Assembly: GCA_913058135.1 (NCBI GenBank)
Contig: CAJXPR010000015.1
Span: forward strand, 1-47,168
DNA: 47,168 nt
Direction of reading: 5' to 3'
Source: an uncultured Gammaproteobacteria bacterium
Lineage (GTDB): Bacteria; Pseudomonadota; Gammaproteobacteria; Pseudomonadales; Pseudohongiellaceae
Numbering within the stretch: the stretch's first letter is position 1; every line of letters starts with the position of its first letter. The position numbers and the translations under genes were made by a program. Below the pieces are notes generated by a model. It was given only the letters and a program-made list of their open reading frames with translations, did not search any database and was not told the DNA's origin. Below are positions 18,420 through 26,456 of the stretch, piece by piece.

Positions 18420-19201
18420 GTGGTCTGGTGGCCGTCGTACAGGAAGCGCAGCACGGCCTGTCGGTAGCGGTTGTAGTTCACATCATCGGCCAGCGCCAGC
18501 CGGTCACGTGGTCGTGGCAACTGCACGTGCAGGACTTCGCCGACAGTGGCTCTGGGGCCGACCGTCATCATCACAATCTTGTCTGACAGCAGCACGGCCT
18601 CATCCACATCGTGGGTTATCATGATGACAGTGTTGTTCAGTGTCGCGTGAATGCGCATGACTTCTTCCTGGAGGTGCGCGCGCGTCAGCGCATCCAGTGC
18701 CCCGAAGGGCTCATCCATCAGCAATACCTTGGGCTCCATGGCCAGTCCGCGGGCAATGCCAACGCGCTGTTTCATGCCGCCGGAAATCTCATGAGGGCGT
18801 TTATCCCGGGCGTCTGTCATGTGCACAAGCTCCAGGTTGTGGGTAATCCAGTCATGCATTTCCGCGCGGTTTTTTTTACCTTTGAATACCTGCTTTACTG
18901 CCAGTGCCACGTTCTCGTAGACAGTCAGCCACGGCAGCAATGCGTGATTCTGGAAAACCACTGCCCGGTCCGGGCTGGGCGAATCGACCTGGCGCCCCTC
19001 CAGAATGACGCCGCCTTCAGTCGCCTGATAAAGTCCCGCGACGATATTGAGGATGGTAGATTTGCCGCAACCGGAATGACCGATCAGTGAGATGTATTCA
19101 CCTTTGGAGACTTTCAGGTTGACCTGGTCCAGTGCTTTGAACGGAACATTATTGGTATTGAATTCAATGCCAACGTTGCTCAGTTCCAGATAGTTTTGCA
19201 T
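18413..19201 (-). CDS. nrtD: Nitrate/nitrite ABC transporter, ATP-binding protein
   Basis: The 262-residue ATPase has Walker A LIGHSGCGKSTILNIVAGL, the Q-loop in VVFQNHALLPWLTVYENVAL, signature EISGGMKQRVGIARGLAM and Walker B VLLMDEPFGALDALTR. The single-domain form matches NrtD or Klebsiella NasD rather than the fused NrtC. The start ATG at 19201 has AAGGAGAA six bases upstream, and the upstream in-frame start at 19264 was rejected. It is the last gene of the reverse operon, 28 bp after the permease gene, and its stop overlaps the end of nasR. Confidence 0.94.
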   Translation of the reverse strand: MQNYLELSNVGIEFNTNNVPFKALDQVNLKVSKGEYISLIGHSGCGKSTILNIVAGLYQATEGGVILEGRQVDSPSPDRAVVFQNHALLPWLTVYENVALAVKQVFKGKKNRAEMHDWITHNLELVHMTDARDKRPHEISGGMKQRVGIARGLAMEPKVLLMDEPFGALDALTRAHLQEEVMRIHATLNNTVIMITHDVDEAVLLSDKIVMMTVGPRATVGEVLHVQLPRPRDRLALADDVNYNRYRQAVLRFLYDGHQTTH

Positions 19202-19229
19202 GCTTGATTCTCCTTGTCCGCGCTGGGGG

Positions 19230-20231
19230 TCAACGCAGGATGACTGATTTGTCCCAGCTGACATGACGTTGAACCATCAGCATGAGTTTGTCGAGTATAA
19301 AACCAATGAGGCCGATGACCAGAACCGCCACCATGATGCGGCCCATTGAATCTGAACTCCCATTCTGGAATTCGTCCCAGATGAACTTGCCAAGCCCAGG
19401 GCTCTGCGCCAGCATCTCGGCGGCTATCAGTACCATCCAGCCGGTTGCCAATGACAGGCGCATGCCGGTGAAGATCATGGGGATGGCTGACGGCAGCACG
19501 ATCTTGCTGACGTGTTGCAGTGGCGGCAGACGTATCACACGACTGACATTGATCAGATCCTTGTCGACGCTGGCGACACCAACTGTGGTGTTGATGACTG
19601 TAGGCCAAAGACAGCACAGTGCCACCGTGACACCGGAGGTGACAAATGCCTTGCTGAACAGGGCGCTTTCCGACACATACAGGGCGCTGACAACCATGGT
19701 TACCAGTGGCAGCCAGGCCAGCGGCGATACCGGTTTGAATATCTGTACGATAGGATTGACCGCACTGTATACGGCCTGGCTCAGGCCACAGAAGATACCC
19801 AGCGGAATGGCAATCGCCATGGCGATGACAAAGCCGAAGGCGACGGTCATCAGACTGGTGCCGATCTGGTCGATAAAAGTTGGCCGTCCTGTGTAGGGGC
19901 GGAGGGTGACATCTGCGTCCGGATCGTTGGCCAACCGTTCGGCATTGCGCACTTCCTGTCGCACAAAAAAATCCCGCTCGTTCTGCTGTTCGCGCTGGTA
20001 TTCCGCGTACAGGTTACCCGCCTGCTCTATGACCTGTTGTGGTCCGGGGAATTTGCCCAGTGAGGTGTCAATGTTGTTAGCGGCGCCTTGCCAAAACAAC
20101 GTGAACACCACCAATCCCACGAGCGACAATAGCCAGGCGCGCAGCAAAGTGGTCAGCCCGGCGCCGGCACTCAGATCGACACCGAGGTTCCCGGGCAGGG
20201 CACTGCGAAATTTACGTATGAGTGTTGCCAT
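19230..20231 (-). CDS. nrtB: Nitrate ABC transporter permease
   Basis: The 333-residue integral membrane protein has an N-terminal hydrophobic segment (LLSLVGLVVFTLFWQG). A hydrophilic, presumably periplasmic stretch of about 80 residues follows, then a binding-protein-dependent permease domain (FIDQIGTSLMTVAFGFVIAM onward). The EAA-like cytoplasmic loop is in VSRVIRLPPLQHVSKIVLPS. It matches NrtB/NasE and would pass nitrate from the NrtA protein into the cytoplasm. It lies 46 bp downstream of nrtA. The ribosome site is weak, so expression may depend on the upstream gene. Confidence 0.94.
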   Translation of the reverse strand: MATLIRKFRSALPGNLGVDLSAGAGLTTLLRAWLLSLVGLVVFTLFWQGAANNIDTSLGKFPGPQQVIEQAGNLYAEYQREQQNERDFFVRQEVRNAERLANDPDADVTLRPYTGRPTFIDQIGTSLMTVAFGFVIAMAIAIPLGIFCGLSQAVYSAVNPIVQIFKPVSPLAWLPLVTMVVSALYVSESALFSKAFVTSGVTVALCCLWPTVINTTVGVASVDKDLINVSRVIRLPPLQHVSKIVLPSAIPMIFTGMRLSLATGWMVLIAAEMLAQSPGLGKFIWDEFQNGSSDSMGRIMVAVLVIGLIGFILDKLMLMVQRHVSWDKSVILR

Positions 20232-20277
20232 AGTGATAAGTCCAGTTATCGTGTGCCTGTGGGGCAGGGGTAAGCTG

Positions 20278-21654
20278 TTAGTGTTTCTCGTCTTTCAGGC
20301 CGATGTCGAGCGACTGCAGATAGGCGTTGGGCTGTCGACCGTCATAGGGGATACCGTCCAGGAATTCTGTCTGCACCGGGCGATAACCATCTTCGCTGGC
20401 AAAGTCAGGGAAGTCAGACGCAGTCATCCTGCCCTCTGCAATAAGTTCCTCGGCAGCCAAACGGTAGATGTCCGGACGATAAACGCTGGCCGCAGTGTTG
20501 TGGTACCAGTCGTCAGTTTTGGGTTCGGCTATCTGTCCCCAACGGCGCATCTGGGTCAGGAACCACACCGCGTCCGAGTAGTAAGGGAAGGTGGCATGGT
20601 TTCGGAAGAAAACATTAAAGTCAGGTACCGGTAGCACTTCACCCTTTTCATACTCAAATGTGCCGGTCATTGAGTTGGCAATGACATTGTAGTCGGCACC
20701 AACATAGTCACTTCGGGAAAGTATCCTGGCTGCTTCCTCACGATTGGCATTGTTATTGTCGTCCAGCCATTTGCCGGCCCGCAGTAATGCCTTGACCAGG
20801 CGCACAGACGTATTGGGGTTCTCCTCGATGAAGGCCTGGGTCATGCCCAGCACTTTCTCCGGGTTGTACTGCCAGATTTCATGGTCCGTAATCACCGGCA
20901 CGCCGATATCCCTGTAGATGGCCTGCTGATTCCAGGGTTCACCGACGCTGTAGCCGTCGATTGTGCCCGCTTCCAGGGTGGCGGGCATCTGTGGTGGCGG
21001 CGTCACTGAGATCATGACGTCTGCTTCCAGCATACCTGAGGTGTCGCCCCGGTCCGGTGCGTAATAGCCGGGATGGATGCCACCGGCCGCGAGCCAGTAG
21101 CGCAATTCGTAGTTATGGGTCGAGACCGGGAACACCATGCCCATGTTGAAGGGCTTGCCCTGCGTCCGGTAACTGTCGATCACCGGCTTCAAAGCGTCAG
21201 CGCTGACCGGCCTGACAATGTTTCCGTCCTGTTGCGGAATGTGCGGGCGCATCATCGACCATACTTCATTGGAGACGGTGATGGCGTTGCCATTCAGGTC
21301 GAGGCTCAGGGGTGTCACGATATGTGCCTTGGTGCCATAACCAATGGTGGCCGCCAGGGGCTGACCGGCGAGCATGTGGGCGCCATCAAGTCTGCCGTCT
21401 ATCGCACCATCCAGCAACACACGCCAGTTGGCCTGTGGTTCCAGGGTCACGTACAGTCCTTCGTCCTCAAAGAATCTCTTCTCGTAGGCAATGGCCAGGG
21501 GCGCCATGTCGGTGAGTTTGATGAAACCCAGTGTCAGGTCTTCTTTCTCTGGCCAGCCCACTCCGGCAACGGCGCTCGCTGACAGTGCCAGCAGGTTACC
21601 GGTGAAGAGGACTGTTATGGCGGAACTCCGTATTGTCCTTGATGTGCCTGACAT
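20278..21654 (-). CDS. nrtA: Nitrate ABC transporter substrate-binding protein
   Basis: The 458-residue protein has a signal peptide ending near LSASAVA and the NrtA/CmpA fold: TLGFIKLTDMAPLAIAYEKR, EPQANWRVLLDGAIDGRLDG, AHMLAGQPLAATIG and GYSVGEPWNQQAI. It binds nitrate or nitrite in the periplasm and delivers it to NrtB/NrtD. The ATG at 21654 has AAGGAG seven bases upstream. It is the first gene of the reverse operon. Its mRNA leader contains an ANTAR-type RNA element and an intrinsic terminator, so expression should need nitrate as well as sigma-54 activation. Confidence 0.95.
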   Translation of the reverse strand: MSGTSRTIRSSAITVLFTGNLLALSASAVAGVGWPEKEDLTLGFIKLTDMAPLAIAYEKRFFEDEGLYVTLEPQANWRVLLDGAIDGRLDGAHMLAGQPLAATIGYGTKAHIVTPLSLDLNGNAITVSNEVWSMMRPHIPQQDGNIVRPVSADALKPVIDSYRTQGKPFNMGMVFPVSTHNYELRYWLAAGGIHPGYYAPDRGDTSGMLEADVMISVTPPPQMPATLEAGTIDGYSVGEPWNQQAIYRDIGVPVITDHEIWQYNPEKVLGMTQAFIEENPNTSVRLVKALLRAGKWLDDNNNANREEAARILSRSDYVGADYNVIANSMTGTFEYEKGEVLPVPDFNVFFRNHATFPYYSDAVWFLTQMRRWGQIAEPKTDDWYHNTAASVYRPDIYRLAAEELIAEGRMTASDFPDFASEDGYRPVQTEFLDGIPYDGRQPNAYLQSLDIGLKDEKH

Positions 21655-21694
21655 ACTGATACTCCTTTGCGGTGTTCTTGGTTAGTTCGTAAAG

Positions 21695-21725
21695 TTGCGT
21701 GCAAAAAATTTGCGTGCAAAAAAAA
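21695..21725. repeat. 15-bp tandem repeat just after the nrtA leader terminator
   Basis: TTGCGTGCAAAAAA occurs at 21695-21708 and again at 21710-21723. Read on the reverse strand, this gives two successive U-tracts each followed by GCACGCAA, between the terminator and the nrtA ribosome site. The first U-tract in that direction is the terminator's own. Confidence 0.8.
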
Positions 21726-21772
21726 GCGCCCACTCGCATCAACAGATAAGCCTGCTGACTGCGTGCGGACGC
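21718..21772 (-). terminator. Intrinsic terminator in the nrtA leader (attenuator)
   Basis: On the reverse strand, positions 21772-21752 pair with 21745-21726 to form a long imperfect stem beginning GCGTCCGC and ending GTGGGCGC, with a six-base loop, followed by eight T (21725-21718). It lies about 65 bp upstream of the nrtA start codon and well downstream of the sigma-54 promoter, so it must be read through for nrtA expression. Its 5' arm shares bases with hairpin P2. Confidence 0.85.
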
Positions 21773-21822
21773 CATTGCCCTTAAAAAACGTATCAGGTAC
21801 CCCATCATTGGGAACCGATACG
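21767..21822 (-). ncRNA. ANTAR-type two-hairpin RNA element, nrtA leader
   Basis: On the reverse strand, P1 (21822-21789) pairs outer arms CGTATC/GATACG and inner arms GGT-CCC/GGG-ACC around the six-base loop AATGAT. P2 (21780-21767) pairs GGGC with GTCC around the loop AATGGC. Both loops have A at position 1 and G at position 4, the rule for ANTAR target RNAs. The 3' arm of P2 is also the 5' arm of the terminator, so the two structures exclude each other. Confidence 0.8.
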
Positions 21823-21840
21823 GTCGGTCTACTGAGACGA

Positions 21841-21856
21841 TGCATGAACTGTGCCA
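21841..21856 (-). promoter_or_regulatory. Sigma-54 promoter of the nrtABD operon
   Basis: On the reverse strand the sequence reads TGGCAC-AGTTC-ATGCA, with GG and GC separated by ten bases as in -24/-12 promoters. The start point would be near 21830, placing P1 close to the 5' end of the transcript. It closely matches the promoter on the other side of the region. Confidence 0.8.
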
Positions 21857-22117
21857 GTCAGCTGTCAATGAATCTGGTGGCGCAGGACCCTCCTTATAGG
21901 GCATTGGGAAATTAATGGTTGTCGGCTGATTGGTGTTGGTAAAAATGGTCTGTGCCGGCGCCGGAGACTGCCTTTTTTCAGTGCATGATGCCCGAAAATA
22001 ACGCACAGCATCGAGCTTTTCCCGGTACCAGCGATGGGCCCGGCAGGCCTTTTTTATAACGCTGCAGGTCAGCGATTGCGGTAGTGCGGGTTCTATTTGT
22101 AAGGTTTTGCGGATTGA

Positions 22118-22133
22118 TGGCACAGCTCTTGCT
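22118..22133 (+). promoter_or_regulatory. Sigma-54 promoter of the nirB-nasA operon
   Basis: TGGCAC-AGCTC-TTGCT matches the consensus TGGCAC-N5-TTGCW exactly. Transcription would start near 22144, leaving a leader of about 145 nt that contains the ANTAR element and terminator. Activation by an NtrC-type protein is expected from knowledge of nas operons. Confidence 0.85.
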
Positions 22134-22157
22134 CTGCTCTTGGTACAGGTCATTGGC

Positions 22158-22228
22158 TACGCGGAAAATCAAAGGCGATTATCACCCGTAACGATGACTA
22201 AACGATTTCAGGGCAATGGCGCCCATGA
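22158..22228 (+). ncRNA. ANTAR-type two-hairpin RNA element, nirB leader
   Basis: P1 (22158-22190) pairs TACG/CGTA, GG/CC and AATC/GATT around the six-base loop AAAGGC. P2 (22208-22228) pairs TCA-GGGC with GCCC-A-TGA around the loop AATGGC (22215-22220). Both loops follow the A-x-x-G-x-x rule. Bases 22219-22228 are also part of the terminator stem, so formation of P2, stabilised by NasR, should block termination. Confidence 0.83.
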
Positions 22229-22261
22229 CACGACAAAGGTCGTGTGATGGGCGCTTTTTTT
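22219..22261 (+). terminator. Intrinsic terminator in the nirB leader (attenuator)
   Basis: Positions 22219-22234 pair with 22239-22254 (16 positions, one G-G mismatch) across an AAAG loop, followed by seven T (22255-22261). It sits 27 bp before the nirB start codon and after the sigma-54 promoter. It is therefore an attenuator of the nir/nas operon, not the end of another gene. Confidence 0.93.
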
Positions 22262-22288
22262 ATGCCTGCAGGAAGGAGGAGTGAATGC

Positions 22289-24823
22289 ATGAGCAAACGT
22301 CAGTTACTGGTCATTGGCAATGGCATGGTAGGCCAACGTTTTCTGGAAGAACTGGTCGATCTGGAGCATGATTTTCAGGTCACCGTATTCTGCGAGGAAA
22401 GTCGGCCGGCCTACGACCGTGTGCAACTGAGTGCCTGGTTCAGCGGCGCCACTGCTGAAGACCTGGCACTGGGCAGTGTCGAATTTTTCGAGCAACACGG
22501 CATCCGTTTTCTGTGCGACGAGGCGGTGGTGTCCATCGATCGTGATGCCCGGGTTGCTACCGGCAGCAAAGGTAGTAGTTTCCCGTACGATGTGCTGGTG
22601 CTGGCGACCGGCTCCTATCCGTTTGTCCCGCCAATTGCTGGCAGTGACCGTGACGCCTGCCATGTCTATCGGACCATTGAAGATCTTGAGGCCATTCGCG
22701 CGTCCGCAGCCAGCAGTCGGCGCGGCGTGGTCATTGGTGGCGGCTTGCTGGGCCTGGAAGCTGCCAAAGCCCTGAAAGATCTCGGACTGGATACCCACGT
22801 CGTTGAATTCGCACCACGTCTGATGGCGGTGCAACTGGATGCCACCGGGGGCGAGATGCTGCGCAGCAAGATCTCAGCGCTGGGCGTCACTGTTCATACC
22901 GGCAAGGCCACGCAACGAATTGAAGACGGCAGCAAACACCGCCATCGCCTGGTGTTTGCCGAGGACGAACTGGAGACTGACCTGGTATTGTTCTCGGCGG
23001 GCATTCGACCCCGAGACCAACTGGCACGTGATTGTGGTATTGAGGTCGGGGAGCGTGGTGGTGTGGTTGTGGATGACCAGTGTCGCACCTCGGATCCGGC
23101 CATATTTGCCATTGGCGAAGTGGCCCTGTGGCAGAATCGTACCTACGGACTGGTAGCGCCGGGTTATGACATGGCCCGCAAGCTTGCTGCGCAGCTGTGC
23201 GGCGATACCGGCGCTCTGTTTACCGGTGCCGATATGAGCACCAAGCTGAAATTGCTGGGTGTTGAAGTTGGTTCTATTGGCATGGCGCAGGGCGGGGCGC
23301 CCGACTACCGTGTCTGCGCCATTGAGGATGCCAGCAGCGGCGTCTATAAAAAGCTGGTGTTAAGTGAGGACGGTAAGCGTCTGCTTGGCGCTGTGCTGGT
23401 CGGTGATACCAGCGACTACGACACACTGTTGCAATACACCCTCAACGCGCTGGATTTGCCGGAATCCCCCATCAGTCTGATTGCGCCTGCCTCGGGTGAC
23501 AAACCCATGCTGGGTGTTGATGCACTGCCGGCCACGGCGCAGATATGTTCCTGCAACAATGTCAGCAAAGGCGATATCTGCGGTGCTATCAGCGCCGGGT
23601 GCACCACTATTGGCGCCCTGAAAAAAGACACGCGCGCTTCGTCTACTTGCGGTGGCTGCGCAACCCTGGTCAAGCAGGTGCTGGACGCAGAACTCAAGAC
23701 CCAGGGTATAGAGATCAATAACGACCTGTGTGAACACTTTGCCTACACCCGGCAGGGGCTCTATCACCTGGTGCGGGTGAACAGTATCAGGTCCTTTGCC
23801 GAGCTGCTGACACTATATGGTCGCGGCAAGGGCTGCGAAATCTGCAAGCCGGCGGTGGCATCGATTCTGGCCTCCTGTTGGAACGACTATGTGCTGGATC
23901 CCCGCCATGTGGGATTGCAGGACACCAATGACAACTTTCTGGCCAATCTGCAGAAGGACGGCAGCTACTCCGTGGTGCCACGTGTGCCCGGCGGCGAGAT
24001 TACTCCGGACAAACTGCTGGTGCTGGCGCAGGTGGCGCAGAAATACGACCTCTACACCAAGATCACCGGCGGACAGCGGATTGACCTGTTTGGGGCACGG
24101 GTTGATCAGTTGCCGGCGATCTGGCGCGACCTGGTGGATGCCGGCTTTGAATCGGGGCACGCCTATGGCAAATCCCTGCGCACGGTAAAATCCTGTGTGG
24201 GTTCCAGTTGGTGTCGTTATGGCGTGCAGGATTCGGTGAGCATGGCCATCTACATTGAAGAGCGCTACCGGGGCCTGCGTTCGCCGCACAAACTGAAAAT
24301 GGCGGTCTCCGGCTGCACGCGCGAGTGCGCAGAAGCGCAAAGCAAGGATGTCGGCATTATTGCCACTGAGCAGGGCTGGAATCTTTATGTATGTGGCAAT
24401 GGTGGCATGCGTCCACGCCACGCGGAACTGTTTGCCAGCGATCTGGATGACCAGACCCTGATTCGTTACATCGACCGCTTCCTGATGTTCTACATTCAGA
24501 CTGCCGATCGCCTGCAGCGAACGTCGGTATGGCGCGACAACCTGGAAGGGGGTCTGGCCTATCTGCAGGATGTTGTTATCAACGACTCGCTGGGCATCGC
24601 TGACGAGCTCGAAGTGCAGATGCAGTCGGTTATCGACACCTATGTATGTGAGTGGAAGCGCACCATCGAAGATCCGGAAGCGCTGAAACGTTTCCGGCCA
24701 TTCCTGAATGACGACCAGCCTGATGAGCAGATCATCTATGTCCGTGAGCGTGGGCAAAAGCGTCCGGCGCGCGCCGATGAAAAGCTTGAAAAATCAGCTG
24801 ACGTGCTGTTGGAGACCGTGTGA
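22289..24823 (+). CDS. nirB: Assimilatory nitrite reductase (NAD(P)H), large subunit
   Basis: NirB reduces nitrite to ammonium in the cytoplasm using NAD(P)H, FAD, Fe-S centres and siroheme. The 844-residue protein shows an FAD/NAD domain (LLVIGNGMVGQRFLEEL, LVLATGS, GVVIGGGLLGLEAAKAL) and a BFD-like [2Fe-2S] domain (CSCNNVSKGDICGAI, TCGGCATLV). A sulphite/nitrite reductase half-domain follows, with siroheme/[4Fe-4S] ligands in SCVGSSWCRYG and SGCTRECAEAQ. The ATG at 22289 follows GGAAGGAGGAG; the longer frame from 22244 would begin inside the terminator and is rejected. First gene of an operon whose overlaps imply translational coupling. Confidence 0.97.
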   Translation: MSKRQLLVIGNGMVGQRFLEELVDLEHDFQVTVFCEESRPAYDRVQLSAWFSGATAEDLALGSVEFFEQHGIRFLCDEAVVSIDRDARVATGSKGSSFPYDVLVLATGSYPFVPPIAGSDRDACHVYRTIEDLEAIRASAASSRRGVVIGGGLLGLEAAKALKDLGLDTHVVEFAPRLMAVQLDATGGEMLRSKISALGVTVHTGKATQRIEDGSKHRHRLVFAEDELETDLVLFSAGIRPRDQLARDCGIEVGERGGVVVDDQCRTSDPAIFAIGEVALWQNRTYGLVAPGYDMARKLAAQLCGDTGALFTGADMSTKLKLLGVEVGSIGMAQGGAPDYRVCAIEDASSGVYKKLVLSEDGKRLLGAVLVGDTSDYDTLLQYTLNALDLPESPISLIAPASGDKPMLGVDALPATAQICSCNNVSKGDICGAISAGCTTIGALKKDTRASSTCGGCATLVKQVLDAELKTQGIEINNDLCEHFAYTRQGLYHLVRVNSIRSFAELLTLYGRGKGCEICKPAVASILASCWNDYVLDPRHVGLQDTNDNFLANLQKDGSYSVVPRVPGGEITPDKLLVLAQVAQKYDLYTKITGGQRIDLFGARVDQLPAIWRDLVDAGFESGHAYGKSLRTVKSCVGSSWCRYGVQDSVSMAIYIEERYRGLRSPHKLKMAVSGCTRECAEAQSKDVGIIATEQGWNLYVCGNGGMRPRHAELFASDLDDQTLIRYIDRFLMFYIQTADRLQRTSVWRDNLEGGLAYLQDVVINDSLGIADELEVQMQSVIDTYVCEWKRTIEDPEALKRFRPFLNDDQPDEQIIYVRERGQKRPARADEKLEKSADVLLETV

Positions 24824-25164
24824 TGAAAAATACCAGTCAGTGGGTAGAGATTGGTGCTGTGGATGATCTGATACCCGGCACTGGCGCGGCAGTGAGAATC
24901 CAGGGCAAGCAGATCGCCGTGTTCAGAACCGACGACGGTCTGTTTGCGCTGGATAACCGCGACCCGTTCAGTGACGCCAATGTACTAAGCCGGGGGCTGA
25001 CCGGCGATATAGCCGGTCGACTGGTGGTGGCATCACCGGTATACAAACAGCACTTCTGTCTGAGAACAGGCGAGTGCTTGGAAGACGATCAACACAAGGT
25101 ACAGAGTTATCCGGTCGATATCCGTGATGGCCGGGTATTTGTGTCTGCGTCAGAGGAGGTGTGA
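24823..25164 (+). CDS. nirD: Nitrite reductase small subunit
   Basis: The 113-residue protein has the Rieske-like fold of NirD (WVEIGAVDDLIPGTGAAVRI, GLFALDNRDPFSDANVLSRG). As usual for NirD it lacks the Cys-His pairs that would hold a Rieske cluster. It associates with NirB. Its ATG shares one base with the TGA of nirB; a GTG at 24820 is an alternative start. Confidence 0.96.
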   Translation: MKNTSQWVEIGAVDDLIPGTGAAVRIQGKQIAVFRTDDGLFALDNRDPFSDANVLSRGLTGDIAGRLVVASPVYKQHFCLRTGECLEDDQHKVQSYPVDIRDGRVFVSASEEV

Positions 25165-26456
25165 TGCCCAGCCCCAAACCCAGATTGCTGGTGGTCGGTT
25201 TTGGTATGGCCGCCGGGCGTCTGCTACAGGAAATTGCACAGCTAGCGCCAGGTCAATTTGATATTACCGTGATCGGAGAAGAGTCGCAGTCGGCCTACAA
25301 TCGTATTTTGTTGTCGCCGCTATTGGCCGGGGAATCGGATACCTCCCTGCTGCCTCTGCAGTCAGCGGACTGGTATCGGTCCCAGGGGATCAAGGTACTG
25401 ACCGGTGATCCGGTACTTGAACTGGACGTCGAGGCACGACTGGCACGCACCGCATCGGGTAGCAGTCATAGCTGGGACATGCTGGTGCTGGCCACCGGAT
25501 CGCGTGCCGCGCGGTTGCCGCTGCCCGGCCGGGATCTGGACGGTATTATCAGCCTGCGTACATTGAATGATGCCAACGACGTCATGGCTCGGATGGATGA
25601 TGCCAGGCAACCAGCGCGCAACGCTGTGGTGGTAGGTGGCGGCGTGTTGGGGCTAGAGGCTGCCTGTGCACTGCAAAGCCGCGGTGTCAGCACTTCGGTT
25701 GTTCACAATGCTGGCTGGCCCATGAATCGCCAGCTGGACAGTGAAGCAGGTGAGTTTCTCGCGTCAACACTGGCTGCCCGTGGCATCCGTTTTATCAGTG
25801 ATGCGCAATGCGAGCGTTTTGTGGCGAACCAGGACGGACAGCGAGTGGCGGCGTTGCAAATGGGCGACGGTGAGTTGTTGCCCTGCGATCTGGTTATCAT
25901 GGCAGTCGGTATTGCGCCTGAAGTTTCCCTGGCTCGCGAGTCAGGTATGGCCGTTTCCCGGGCCATTGCAGTTGATGGCTGGCTGCGTAGCAGCACGCCG
26001 GGTGTCTTTGCCCTTGGCGAATGCTGCGAGATTGAGGGTGAGCAATTCGGCCTGGTGGCGCCCATCTATCAACAGGCACAGGTGCTGGCAGCCGTGTTGC
26101 AGCGCCATGCGGAATCGGGCCTCAATGCCAGCCTGACAGATATTGCGCCTTACACACGTCAGGCTCTGCCAACTCGCCTGAAAGTCAGTGGTGTTCATGT
26201 GTTTTCCGCCGGCGATCTTGATGACTTGTCATCCCTCGCATCCGGAGCCTCGGCATCAAAACGCACTCTGGCGTGGCGCGACAAGGAGCGCGGTGAATAC
26301 CGGCGGTTGTGGTGGCAAGGCGAATGTCTGCAGGCAGCGGTGATGTTTGGCGATGTCGATGACAGCGGTATCTATGAAAGCCTGATCGAACGCCGCGTGC
26401 CGGTTACTGCATCTGCGCAGGCCTTGTTGAATCCGGCTGGGCTGGCATTGTCATGA
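25164..26456 (+). CDS. FAD-dependent oxidoreductase, electron-transfer subunit of assimilatory nitrate reductase (NasC/NasB type)
   Basis: The 430-residue protein has FAD-binding RLLVVGFGMAAGRLLQE, NAD-binding NAVVVGGGVLGLEAACAL and the second FAD motif STPGVFALGECCEI. It resembles the N-terminal half of NirB in this operon (LVLATGSRAARLPLPG versus LVLATGSYPFVPPIAG), so the two are paralogues. By position between nirD and nasA it should pass electrons from NAD(P)H to NasA. Unlike Klebsiella NasC it has no [2Fe-2S] domain of its own; that domain is on NasA here. ATG at 25164 follows AGAGGAGG and overlaps the nirD stop by one base. Confidence 0.9.
   Translation: MPSPKPRLLVVGFGMAAGRLLQEIAQLAPGQFDITVIGEESQSAYNRILLSPLLAGESDTSLLPLQSADWYRSQGIKVLTGDPVLELDVEARLARTASGSSHSWDMLVLATGSRAARLPLPGRDLDGIISLRTLNDANDVMARMDDARQPARNAVVVGGGVLGLEAACALQSRGVSTSVVHNAGWPMNRQLDSEAGEFLASTLAARGIRFISDAQCERFVANQDGQRVAALQMGDGELLPCDLVIMAVGIAPEVSLARESGMAVSRAIAVDGWLRSSTPGVFALGECCEIEGEQFGLVAPIYQQAQVLAAVLQRHAESGLNASLTDIAPYTRQALPTRLKVSGVHVFSAGDLDDLSSLASGASASKRTLAWRDKERGEYRRLWWQGECLQAAVMFGDVDDSGIYESLIERRVPVTASAQALLNPAGLALS

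Larger units (their letters stand above)
21655..22288. promoter_or_regulatory. Divergent regulatory region of the nrt and nir/nas operons
   Basis: This 634-bp stretch carries no credible protein gene. On the reverse strand it holds a sigma-54 promoter (21856-21841), an ANTAR RNA element, a terminator and a 15-bp tandem repeat before nrtA. On the forward strand it holds a sigma-54 promoter (22118-22133), an ANTAR RNA element and a terminator before nirB. The two P2 hairpins share the 12-mer AGGGCAATGGCG, and both terminators end TGGGCGC plus a run of T. The central 21857-22117 should hold enhancer sites for an NtrC-like activator, but I could not identify a convincing one. Confidence 0.9.

Noticed and set aside
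22036-22055. GGGCC-CGGCA-GGCCT followed by six T, terminator-like
   Set aside because: The stem is only 4-5 bp and it lies upstream of the nirB sigma-54 promoter with no gene in front of it.
21857-22117. Possible NtrC enhancer sites between the two sigma-54 promoters
   Set aside because: I found GCAC and GTGC half-sites, but none with the spacing of a convincing GCAC-N7-GTGC site.
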